Shown here: one piece after another, positions 7,203-14,100 of the stretch | Numbering within the stretch: position 1 is the stretch's first letter | Layout: each line of letters opens with the position of its first letter | Assembly (NCBI GenBank): GCA_934481515.1 | Contig: CAKSPO010000026.1 | Coordinates: forward strand, 1 to 27,267 | Source: an uncultured Eubacteriales bacterium | GTDB lineage: Bacteria > Bacillota > Clostridia > Oscillospirales > CAG-272 | Direction of reading: 5' to 3' | DNA length: 27,267 nt | Program-made: the position numbers and the translations under genes | The notes under the pieces: model-generated | Database searches by the model: none | What the model saw: the letters and a program-made list of their open reading frames with translations, nothing else | Told to the model about the DNA's origin: nothing

Positions 7203-7913
7203 ATGAAACTGTTTTCCTATCTTCGTCTTCGTCTTGCTGTTTTCCTTGGCAGGAAACGAAGAAAAAAAGGAATTTTTTATATCAACGGACCGGAAGTCCT
7301 TCCGACTCCGCTCTCGGCAGAGAAGGAGGCGGAGTGCATCGCACATCTGGACGAGGAGCGCGCCCGCTCCGAATTGATTGAGCACAATCTTCGCCTGGTG
7401 GTCTATATTGCCAAACGGTTTGAAAATACCACGGTCGGGATCGAGGATCTGATTTCCATCGGCACCATCGGTCTGGTCAAGGCAATCAACACCTTCCGCG
7501 CAGACAAAAGCATCAAGTTGGCGACCTACGCATCCCGCTGTATCGAAAATGAGATTTTGATGTACATCCGGAAGAGCGGAGGACAGAAGTGCGAGGTTTC
7601 CATCGACGAGCCGCTGAATGTGGATTGGGACGGAAACGAGCTGCTGCTTTCCGATATTTTGGGAAGCGATGAGAACAGCATTGCAGACGAGATGGAACAG
7701 ACGGAGGAGCGGGAACTGGTGCGCCGCGCGGTGAAAGCGCTGGAGCCGCGGGAGAGGGAACTGATTGAGCTGCGCTACGGGATGAGAAACGGCGGTGCGG
7801 AAATGACACAGAAAGAGGTCGCCGATCTGCTCGGCATTTCCCAATCCTACATTTCCCGATTGGAAAAGCGCATCCTCGCAAAGCTCCGGGAGGAGCTGGC
7901 AGGAAAGCTCTGA
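7203..7913 (+). CDS. sigE: RNA polymerase sporulation sigma factor SigE (pro-sigma-E)
   Basis: This 236-aa early mother-cell sigma factor is made as an inactive precursor. The N-terminal pro-sequence is basic and amphipathic. It runs to about residue 26, just before FYINGPEVLPTPLS, which resembles the segment that follows the processing site in the B. subtilis protein. Region 2 covers about residues 57-124, including RLVVYIAKRF and ATYASRCIENEILMYIR. Region 4 covers about 170-232, with its helix-turn-helix in TQKEVADLLGISQSYISRLE. The start at 7203 follows AAAGGAG by eight bases; a longer in-frame reading from 7116 would overlap spoIIGA and is unlikely. In many endospore formers sigG follows directly; here rsmA follows instead. 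Confidence 0.96.
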   Translation: MKLFSYLRLRLAVFLGRKRRKKGIFYINGPEVLPTPLSAEKEAECIAHLDEERARSELIEHNLRLVVYIAKRFENTTVGIEDLISIGTIGLVKAINTFRADKSIKLATYASRCIENEILMYIRKSGGQKCEVSIDEPLNVDWDGNELLLSDILGSDENSIADEMEQTEERELVRRAVKALEPRERELIELRYGMRNGGAEMTQKEVADLLGISQSYISRLEKRILAKLREELAGKL

Positions 7914-7936
7914 TCCGGAAAGCGAACGGTTTCCTC

Positions 7937-7965
7937 TTGATTTTTTCCGGAAGCTGTGATAAAAT
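7937..7965 (+). promoter_or_regulatory. Sigma-A promoter for rsmA
   Basis: TTGATT (7937-7942) and TAAAAT (7960-7965) are separated by 17 bp in the gap between sigE and rsmA. This lets the methyltransferase gene be expressed in growing cells, independently of sporulation transcription of sigE. Confidence 0.65.
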
Positions 7966-7999
7966 GATGTAAAACAAGGAAACAAGAGGACAGAGAACA

Positions 8000-8893
8000 G
8001 TGAATTTGTGCGACATTGCAACCGTTCGGCGCATTATGGATCGGTTTCATCTGCATTTCCGCAAGGAATTCGGTCAGAACTTTCTGACCGACTGTGCGGT
8101 GGTGGAGGAAATTGCCGAGGCATGCTGCGGAAACGAAGCGGCTACCATTCTGGAAATCGGTCCCGGAATCGGAACATTGACCTATGAGCTGGCATTGCGC
8201 TACCGGTCGGTGCTCGCGCTGGAGATCGACCGTGCGCTGATTCCGTGTCTGGAGGATACGTTGCGGGAGTTTCCGCAGGTCCGGGTGGTGAATGAGGATG
8301 TCATGCAGGCGGATCTTGGCGCACTTCTGGGAGATGCGTTTGAGCGCGGTCCGGTGGCGGTTTGTGCCAATCTGCCGTACTACATCACGACCCCCATTCT
8401 GATGAAGCTGTTGGAATGCGGTCTGCCGTTTGAAAGCATTACCGTGATGGTGCAGAAGGAGGTCGCAGAGCGTTTGTGCGCTCCTGCCGGAGGAAAGAAT
8501 TACGGTGCCGTGACGGCATCGGTGGCTTACTATGGTGCATCGGAGTATCTTTTTACGGTTCCGGCAGACCGGTTTCTCCCGGCGCCGAAGGTGGATTCCG
8601 CGGTCATCCGGATTCGCCTGTACCGGGAAAAGCCATGCTGCCCACAAAGCGAGGAGCTGCTGTTCCGTACCATCCGGGGAGCGTTTGCGCAGCGGAGGAA
8701 GACCCTGCTCAATTCTCTTTCATCCTCCTTCCCGGAGCTTTCGCGGGAAGAAATCTCCGGTGTGATTGCGGATTTGGGGTATCCGGCGGATGTTCGCGGT
8801 GAGCGGCTGGATATTGCCGGATTTACGGCGCTTTCGGACGCGCTGGGTGCGCTTTTGCAGGTTTCGGAAAAGCAGGAGAATGGGGAAGGATAG
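8000..8893 (+). CDS. rsmA: 16S rRNA adenine dimethyltransferase RsmA (KsgA)
   Basis: RsmA dimethylates the two adjacent adenosines in the 3' hairpin of 16S rRNA during late 30S assembly. The 297-aa length is typical. Visible motifs are FGQNFL (residues 24-29), the SAM motif I LEIGPGIGTLT (51-61), the acidic E76 (ALEID) and the adenine-binding NLPYYITTPI (124-133). The C-terminal RNA-contacting domain includes FAQRRKTLLNSL. I use GTG 8000 as the start: an AGAGGA site lies upstream and the encoded MNLCDIATVRRIMDRF aligns with the usual N-terminus. It has its own promoter behind sigE, and is followed by a noncoding stretch containing a weak AGCATT/AATGCT hairpin. Confidence 0.95.
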   Translation: MNLCDIATVRRIMDRFHLHFRKEFGQNFLTDCAVVEEIAEACCGNEAATILEIGPGIGTLTYELALRYRSVLALEIDRALIPCLEDTLREFPQVRVVNEDVMQADLGALLGDAFERGPVAVCANLPYYITTPILMKLLECGLPFESITVMVQKEVAERLCAPAGGKNYGAVTASVAYYGASEYLFTVPADRFLPAPKVDSAVIRIRLYREKPCCPQSEELLFRTIRGAFAQRRKTLLNSLSSSFPELSREEISGVIADLGYPADVRGERLDIAGFTALSDALGALLQVSEKQENGEG

Positions 8894-8990
8894 CATTCCG
8901 GATTCCTTTTGCAAAATGCTTTCCGTTCTGCGCTCTTTTGCCCGGTTTTTAAAAAGTCGCGGGCAGGTTCAAGTTTTTTTGAAAAAAATA

Positions 8991-9019
8991 TTGACAAACC
9001 GACCCGGATCGGATATAAT
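8991..9019 (+). promoter_or_regulatory. Consensus sigma-A promoter for tRNA-Thr(CGU)
   Basis: Perfect TTGACA (8991-8996) and TATAAT (9014-9019) hexamers are separated by exactly 17 bp. The tRNA begins at 9050, about 24 bases after the expected transcription start. An A/T-rich stretch precedes the -35. Confidence 0.93.
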
Positions 9020-9049
9020 AGATACGTTGCCGTTTGCGGCACGTATTTT

Positions 9050-9125
9050 GCTGGTGTAGCACAGTCGGTAGTGCAGCTGATTCGTAATCAGCAGGTCGTG
9101 TGTTCGAGTCACATCACCAGCTCCA
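9050..9125 (+). tRNA. tRNA-Thr (anticodon CGU)
   Basis: The cloverleaf starts with GCTGGTG and closes with CACCAGC, discriminator T and an encoded CCA. The anticodon arm CTGAT-TCGTAAT-CAG gives CGT, reading ACG threonine codons. The D-arm has AGTCGGTAG and the T-arm has GTTCGAGTC. A consensus promoter lies upstream and a perfect hairpin terminator begins at the final base of the CCA end, so this is a single-gene transcription unit. Confidence 0.97.
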
Positions 9126-9162
9126 AAAAAGCGCTTTTTCCGAAAGGAAAAAGCGCTTTTTT
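9125..9162 (+). terminator. Rho-independent terminator of tRNA-Thr(CGU)
   Basis: A 17-bp perfect stem (9125-9141 with 9146-9162) is closed by a GAAA tetraloop. The A-run before the stem and T-run at its end make it functional in either direction, so it could also terminate the mazF-like gene transcribed toward it on the minus strand. Confidence 0.93.
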
Positions 9163-9237
9163 GTCGGTGCGACGCAAAGGAATGCAGGAGCCCTCCTTTG
9201 CTGTTTTTTGTATTTTTCAGACGGTGCGAACCTAATG

Positions 9238-9753
9238 TCACAATCCCTGCGGGTTCCCCGGAGTGTGAGAGGCATGCGGGTGTTCCGGCTCTGCAACGGA
9301 TGCGACCGCAGCGGAACGTACTTCCGGCACTGCGGCGGGGTGTTGCTTTCGGTTGGAGACATAAGAGGTACTTTGCATCATCGCACGTGCCGCAGCGTCC
9401 TCCTCCGGGCTTCCGAGTCCGAAGCTGATGGCAATGGCGGTATTGACATGGTGCATCATGCCGTCGTCCAGATGTCCCATCTTTTCCTTGAGACGGCGTT
9501 TGTCCAGGGTTCGGATTTGCTCCAGAAGAATCACGGAATCCTTTGCCAGTCCTACGTCGTCCGCACAGATGTCGATGTGGGTCGGGAGGGGGGTTTTGCT
9601 CATGCGGGAAGTAATTGCCGCGGCGATGACCGTCGGGCTGTATCGGTTTCCAATGTCATTCTGAATAATCAGAACGGGGCGCAGTCCGCCCTGCTCCGAG
9701 CCGACGACGGGACTGAGGTCGGCATAATAAATATCTCCGCGTCTGACGCTCAT
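9238..9753 (-). CDS. MazF/NdoA-type endoribonuclease toxin with C-terminal tail
   Basis: Residues 1-114 match the B. subtilis NdoA (EndoA) type II toxin very closely. That family cleaves single-stranded mRNA at short sequence motifs. Segments RGDIYYADLSPVVGSEQGG, RPVLIIQND, AAITSR and DSVILLEQIRTLDK are all present, and the catalytic-type residues R25 and T48 fall at the familiar positions. The protein then continues with about 57 extra residues rich in Ala, Pro, Ser and His, making 171 aa against the usual ~116. AGAGAGG lies upstream of ATG 9753. No antitoxin gene precedes it: the 360 bp upstream hold only a 24-codon reading frame. It probably terminates at the hairpin 9125-9162. Confidence 0.93.
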   Translation of the reverse strand: MSVRRGDIYYADLSPVVGSEQGGLRPVLIIQNDIGNRYSPTVIAAAITSRMSKTPLPTHIDICADDVGLAKDSVILLEQIRTLDKRRLKEKMGHLDDGMMHHVNTAIAISFGLGSPEEDAAARAMMQSTSYVSNRKQHPAAVPEVRSAAVASVAEPEHPHASHTPGNPQGL

Positions 9754-10113
9754 AACGGATCATCCTCTCTTTTATCGGAATGGCGGGATCTCAACGGAAA
9801 TCTCCGCGATTCTATTCTTCCCATCGGATCCCCCGGTTTAATCGGTTCTGCCTGATTTTTCCGTCAGGAAGTATTTCCCTTTTTTAGGTTCTGATAAAAG
9901 TATATGAAGTGCATTTGCGAAAATGTGCGGAAGATGTCGCATTCTGTGAAAGAAAGGTGACAACGGCGGTGGTAAAAACAGAAAAGTTTTTACCACCGCC
10001 GTTGTCATGACGTTTTTGGGATCCGTTTTGCCTTCAGGGCAATCCGGAACGAGAAATCGGGCGGAAAGAGCTTTGGAAATATCGGCTTTTACGGCTTCGG
10101 AAAACGTCTCGGT
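9754..10113. other. 360-bp noncoding stretch upstream of mazF-like gene
   Basis: No gene could be supported here. The stretch contains the 22-bp perfect inverted repeat at 9958-10007 and a small TTGCC-CTGAA-GGCAA hairpin (about 10033-10048). On the minus strand there is a -10-like TATACT near 9898-9903 without a convincing -35. It also holds a 24-codon minus-strand reading frame starting near 9826 that overlaps the toxin start by ATGA; it does not resemble an antitoxin. Confidence 0.6.
9958..10007. repeat. Perfect 22-bp inverted repeat with 6-nt loop
   Basis: Arms 9958-9979 and 9986-10007 are perfectly complementary, enclosing AGAAAA. The arm contains GACAACGGCGGTGGTAAAAA. On the minus strand it lies 107 bp after the DUF4830-like gene and 204 bp before the toxin start, so it may work as a transcription terminator. 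However, it is followed only by the loosely pyrimidine-rich ACCTTTCTTTC rather than a true U-run. A processed or mobile hairpin element is an alternative. Confidence 0.85.
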
Positions 10114-10605
10114 TCAAGGCTTTTCAAAGCCGTGAACAAAGCCGGACGCATCTGCCGAGCAGAGATCCCCGCCAATGACGCGGTTGCGGTATACCAGCAC
10201 ATTGGCATAAACCGTTCCCTCGTAATCCGGGTAGTTGGTTACGGTGAAGGTATAGCGCGTCACTTCTTTGTTTTTGTATTTGGAAAGGTTCAGCCCCTGT
10301 TCCTTTTGCAGCTCATTATAGGCAGAAAACACCTTATCGAATTCGGACGGAATGGTGACGGTACGCGTTTCCGTCGGTGTCGGATTGACCGTCCAGCCGA
10401 ACTGGGTGAGGAAGGCGGCGGCATCCTCCGCGGTTTTGACCTTATCATAGGAGTAGGAGACTTCGGTTTCTCCCGCGTCTGCGGAGGTGGGGGAGGAAAT
10501 GACATACGTAGGGACAAAAGCAATCAGCGTTACGAGAACGGTCAGAGCCACACAGACCACGGCAACCAGCTTGACGGTACTTGCCCGCAGAGAACAGATA
10601 AACAT
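10114..10605 (-). CDS. DUF4830-like membrane-anchored protein
   Basis: A 163-aa protein with one N-terminal membrane segment (about residues 9-31, a run of Val, Leu, Ala and Ile). A predicted extracytoplasmic domain follows. Its sequence around AAAFLTQFGWTVNP, TIPSEFDKVFSAYNELQK and VTNYPDYEGTVYANVLVYRN fits my memory of the DUF4830 family found in Clostridia, ending in GGDLCSADASGFVHGF. Function is unknown. ATG 10605 has a GGAGGC site nine bases upstream. It follows the rodA-like gene after 57 bp on the same strand and may be co-transcribed, which hints at a cell-envelope role but does not show one. Confidence 0.82.
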   Translation of the reverse strand: MFICSLRASTVKLVAVVCVALTVLVTLIAFVPTYVISSPTSADAGETEVSYSYDKVKTAEDAAAFLTQFGWTVNPTPTETRTVTIPSEFDKVFSAYNELQKEQGLNLSKYKNKEVTRYTFTVTNYPDYEGTVYANVLVYRNRVIGGDLCSADASGFVHGFEKP

Positions 10606-10662
10606 AACAGCGCCTCCGATGCATCATATATTCTGGTAAAATATATGAGCGGGTGGCGCTGT

Positions 10663-11835
10663 TTATGAATCCAGAAGTGAAATATCAATATCAAAGGTGT
10701 CGGGTTTTTCCGCTTCCTGAACCGCAACGGAGTGACGGTGCACGCTGTGCAAAAGTCCGAGCATCATAAAGGTTGCCAGCATGGAGGAGCCTCCGCAGGA
10801 AAGAAGCGGCAGAGTGATGCCGATGACGGGGAGCATGGCGAAGCACATTCCTACATTAATCAGAATCTGAACCACCAGCATTCCGCCGACGCCCACGCAG
10901 ATCAACCCTCCGAAATCCGAGCGGTTGGCGGTGCGTGCAATCATGAAAACGCGGACGACCATAACGATGTAGATCATCAGAACGGCACTGCCGCCCAAAA
11001 AACCGAACTTTTCACAGACCGTCGCGTAGATGAAATCGGTGTGAGAGGCTGGAAGCTCCTCGTAGTAGGAACCGCCCATGATGCCGTTTCCAAAGAATCC
11101 GCCCGCTGCAATTGCCTTTTTGCTCAGAAGCGGTTGAAGCCCTTTTCCGAGCGGATCCAGCTCCGGATTGAAGCCGACGATGATCCGCTGTTGCTGATAT
11201 ACCTCCAGTTTCTCCCAAAGAAACGGGGAGAGGAGGGCGACAAGAATGCCGGCGGCAAGAAAATACAACGGATGCAGCCCTGCACAGAAGAGCATGATGG
11301 CGATGATGGCAAGATACACCAGCGCCACGCCGAGATCCCCCGATTTGAGGATCGGTCCCACGACCAAAAGGGCATGCGCGGCAAGGAGTAGTACGGTCAG
11401 AGGTTTGTTGATGTGATCCTTCACCAGAAACAGATGCCGGGAGAAGGTGCAGATGAAGGTAAACTTGACGAATTCGGAGGGCTGGATCATAAAACGGGTT
11501 CCGGGAATTGCAAGCCAGCTTTTGTTGGAGGTCTCCATCTCCTGCCCGCTTTTTCCGAAGATCAGGGTAATCACCAGAATTGCCGTGGAAAAGATCAGCA
11601 TATAGAGCCAGAGCTTGTCTACCACGACCCGGTAATCAAAGCAGGAAATGAAGATCGTGACAAAAATACCGACTACAAAAATGAAAATCTGCATTTTCAG
11701 CTTGGACATTCCGAAATTGTCCACCGCACCGATGATGGTGACGATGCTGATGACGGAAAGGAGGGTCGCACAGCAGAAAAGCACCGGATCCAGTCCGCGG
11801 ACGGCATCTTTGATAAAGGATATGACTTTTTGCAT
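10663..11835 (-). CDS. RodA/FtsW-type SEDS peptidoglycan polymerase (probably RodA)
   Basis: SEDS proteins polymerise lipid II glycan strands together with a class B penicillin-binding protein. The 390-aa sequence has about ten hydrophobic segments, the extracellular NKSWLAIPG and QPSEFVK motifs (residues 118-124), and HTDFIY (265-270) whose Asp267 corresponds to the essential aspartate. The C-terminal motif reads LLSCGGSS (344-351): Cys347 replaces the highly conserved tyrosine of LSYGGSS. Start ATG 11835 has a perfect AAAGGAGG site. The gene lies 36 bp after the GH78-like gene and before the DUF4830-like gene. The RodA rather than FtsW or SpoVE assignment is from overall feel and not certain. 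Confidence 0.92.
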   Translation of the reverse strand: MQKVISFIKDAVRGLDPVLFCCATLLSVISIVTIIGAVDNFGMSKLKMQIFIFVVGIFVTIFISCFDYRVVVDKLWLYMLIFSTAILVITLIFGKSGQEMETSNKSWLAIPGTRFMIQPSEFVKFTFICTFSRHLFLVKDHINKPLTVLLLAAHALLVVGPILKSGDLGVALVYLAIIAIMLFCAGLHPLYFLAAGILVALLSPFLWEKLEVYQQQRIIVGFNPELDPLGKGLQPLLSKKAIAAGGFFGNGIMGGSYYEELPASHTDFIYATVCEKFGFLGGSAVLMIYIVMVVRVFMIARTANRSDFGGLICVGVGGMLVVQILINVGMCFAMLPVIGITLPLLSCGGSSMLATFMMLGLLHSVHRHSVAVQEAEKPDTFDIDISLLDS

Positions 11836-11871
11836 GAGATTCCTCCTTTCTGCAGATTTTCTTCGTGTTTT

Positions 11872-13890
11872 TTACTCTTCCGAATGCGGTTCTTTTCCGC
11901 ATGTTACCGTACCTTCCGGCTCCAGAAGCCGCAGATAGCGCACCGGTGCGGCACTCCAGCCATGACAACAGCTACCGGCTCCGCCGAAGTCGGCAGACCC
12001 CTTGATGGTCTCCCAGAAGCTGGTGGCACCGGCATTCAGCATCAATCCGTAATCGCGGTCGATCTCGGAGAGAATCCGTTCCCGGTATTTTTCCGCGTCC
12101 ACCGCAAGCAGTGCGTCGTAGCGGAACGGCTGCATGCTCAGTGTGACGGGGATCAGTACGGGGTCGTCCGCAAGGCGGTTTGCCACCCGTTTGCGACTGT
12201 TTTCCGGCACGGCGTCTGCCAGAAGTGCGAACGCATTTGCCAGCTGGGAAAAACGCGGTTCTTCCGCTTTATCCGAGGTATAAAATAACTCTTCTGCCGG
12301 ACACCACAGCTTTTTTTGCAGAGCTTTGCGGAGATTTTGCGCCATGATGCGGTCGTTTCCCGCATCCGCTTTTTCCCCGATCCGTTCCGCCATGGACGCC
12401 ATGGCTTCCAGAGCAAGGATGAGCGCCGCGTTGAGTGCGGTGTCGGTCTTTTTTTCTTCCTGGCGGGAAAGAGTGCCTTCCAGTGTTCGGTTCCACTCAT
12501 AAAAGTTCCAATAGCGTTCGTCTCCGAAAAATATGGGAACCGTTCCGTCTTTTTCCGTACGGGAGAGAAAAGCCGAAAGAATTTTCCGCATCCTGCCGTA
12601 GAAGCACCGGATCAGAGAAGTGTCTCCTGAGGCATCGGCGTATTCGCACATCTCTATCGGGTAGATCAGGGAGAAGAAGGGAATGACCAGATCCTCCCGG
12701 CTGGGGGCGCAGATGTGCAACAGTCCGTCCTCCCGCCGGTCATCGTTTCCGATCAGCCAGAGGGACGACCTTGCAAAGGTGTATTCTCCGAACGCCGCAT
12801 AGCCGAACAGCATCTGGTTGCGGCTGTCCAGTGTATAAAGCGCCTGCTCTCTCCAAGGGCAGTCCTCGTAATGCTCAAACATACAAAGGCGAAGTGTCCG
12901 CACGGAAACGTCATAAATTCGCTGTCGGAGCGGCGTGGAGGCACGGTAGGGTAGAAGCTTTACCGGATAGTAGGCGGGAAAGAGACCGATGGAGCGGATT
13001 TCCGTATCCGCAGAGCAGAAAACCTGAAGGTAACGGCACCCAAGCCGCCGCATCCGGTTGACAAAGAGATTTTCGGTTCCGTCGGCGGTCAGCTCCACGG
13101 AAAAGCTCCGGTCACCGATCCGGGAGCGCACGCGGTCTCCGCTGCGCTTTTCGTTCTGCTTTCCGGAAGCGCTGTCTTCCGGCTTCGTCAGAGTTTCTCC
13201 CCAGCCGATGGTCAGAACCGTTCCTGCGGGAGCACGGAAGGTGACGGAAAGGTACCCGACCGTTTCTTCTCCGAGGTCGTAGACCCGGTATACCGGGTCA
13301 ATACATCCGGCAGGCAGAAACGGACGGAGACGGAGCTTTTCGTTCGGGCGGGGGCAGGGAGGGGCGGAACGCTCCGGGAAGGGACACGCGGGGTGTGCAC
13401 TTTCGGGCGGTTTGCATTCGGAGTCGGGAATTCTGCCCCGGAAATCGTAGGCGTAGGAGAGACCGAGCTGTGAGGTAATGCGCCGGCATCTGCCGCAGAC
13501 ATAGTCGGTGGCGCGGCAACAGAGCACGGAAGCGTCGGAACAGGAAAGAAGGCCGTTTCCCGCCGTCAGTCGCCAGAATACGCCCGGTGCTCCTGCGCAA
13601 TAGGTCATGCTGCCAACTCCGGGATACCAGACAAGAATGCAAAGCCGGTTTTCTCCGGTGCGCAGGTGCTTCGTCAAAGAAACCGTGTCAAAAACCTTGC
13701 GGTCCGGAAAATCTCCGTACTGCCCAAAGGCAATGCAGGTACCGTTCAGAAAGCATTCGTAATTGCCGTCACAGCTGATTTGCAGGGCGGCAGGGGAAAT
13801 GCCATCGTAGGAAAAGGCATCGTAAAAACGGGCGTATTCATCCGGATTCCGGTTGCCGTTTTCCCAGATCCAGACGGGGGTTCGGTTCAT
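11872..13890 (-). CDS. GH78-like alpha-L-rhamnosidase
   Basis: A 672-aa glycoside hydrolase resembling bacterial family 78 alpha-L-rhamnosidases, which hydrolyse terminal alpha-L-rhamnose. N-terminal beta domains (about 1-310) precede an (alpha/alpha)6-barrel catalytic domain. The motif EDCPWREQALYTLDSRNQ supplies D343, E348 and D355, with the same +5 and +12 spacing as D567, E572 and D579 of the Bacillus RhaB enzyme. The second carboxylate is probably E627 in ATSFWETIKG, followed by HGWSAAPVRYL. No signal peptide is visible, so the enzyme is probably cytoplasmic and would need imported substrate. ATG 13890 follows GGAGGG. A terminator at 13938-13972 separates it from proS. No rhamnose pathway genes are nearby, and family GH106 or an uncharacterised GH78 subgroup remain possible. 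Confidence 0.86.
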   Translation of the reverse strand: MNRTPVWIWENGNRNPDEYARFYDAFSYDGISPAALQISCDGNYECFLNGTCIAFGQYGDFPDRKVFDTVSLTKHLRTGENRLCILVWYPGVGSMTYCAGAPGVFWRLTAGNGLLSCSDASVLCCRATDYVCGRCRRITSQLGLSYAYDFRGRIPDSECKPPESAHPACPFPERSAPPCPRPNEKLRLRPFLPAGCIDPVYRVYDLGEETVGYLSVTFRAPAGTVLTIGWGETLTKPEDSASGKQNEKRSGDRVRSRIGDRSFSVELTADGTENLFVNRMRRLGCRYLQVFCSADTEIRSIGLFPAYYPVKLLPYRASTPLRQRIYDVSVRTLRLCMFEHYEDCPWREQALYTLDSRNQMLFGYAAFGEYTFARSSLWLIGNDDRREDGLLHICAPSREDLVIPFFSLIYPIEMCEYADASGDTSLIRCFYGRMRKILSAFLSRTEKDGTVPIFFGDERYWNFYEWNRTLEGTLSRQEEKKTDTALNAALILALEAMASMAERIGEKADAGNDRIMAQNLRKALQKKLWCPAEELFYTSDKAEEPRFSQLANAFALLADAVPENSRKRVANRLADDPVLIPVTLSMQPFRYDALLAVDAEKYRERILSEIDRDYGLMLNAGATSFWETIKGSADFGGAGSCCHGWSAAPVRYLRLLEPEGTVTCGKEPHSEE

Positions 13891-13937
13891 TTTTCAGTCC
13901 CTCCGGAAAGCGTATTTTTGAAAAAGCGGAAGTGCTT

Positions 13938-13972
13938 CAAAAATCGGCGACTTTCTTTTCAGAAAAGCCGCC
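13938..13972 (-). terminator. Terminator downstream of proS
   Basis: On the minus strand a stem formed by GGCGGCTTTTC and its partner ending in GTCGCC (13946-13972, with one G-U pair) is followed by GATTTTTG. It lies about 130 bp after the proS stop and upstream of the GH78-like gene. Confidence 0.6.
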
Positions 13973-14100
13973 GCAGATGCCGGAGGACGGTCTCTGTCGG
14001 GAAAGGCAGAGGCGCTTCCGGATGGAAATTTCTTGGTTTTGTGAAAATGGAGAGTTTCCCGGTTTTCCTGAAAACGCAATTTCTGCGGCTTCGGAAAAGG

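Noticed and set aside
9752..9826. 24-codon frame overlapping the MazF-like start by ATGA, considered as an antitoxin
   Set aside because: It is far too short for a MazE/NdoAI protein, highly basic and without a ribbon-helix-helix pattern. It may at most be a leader peptide.
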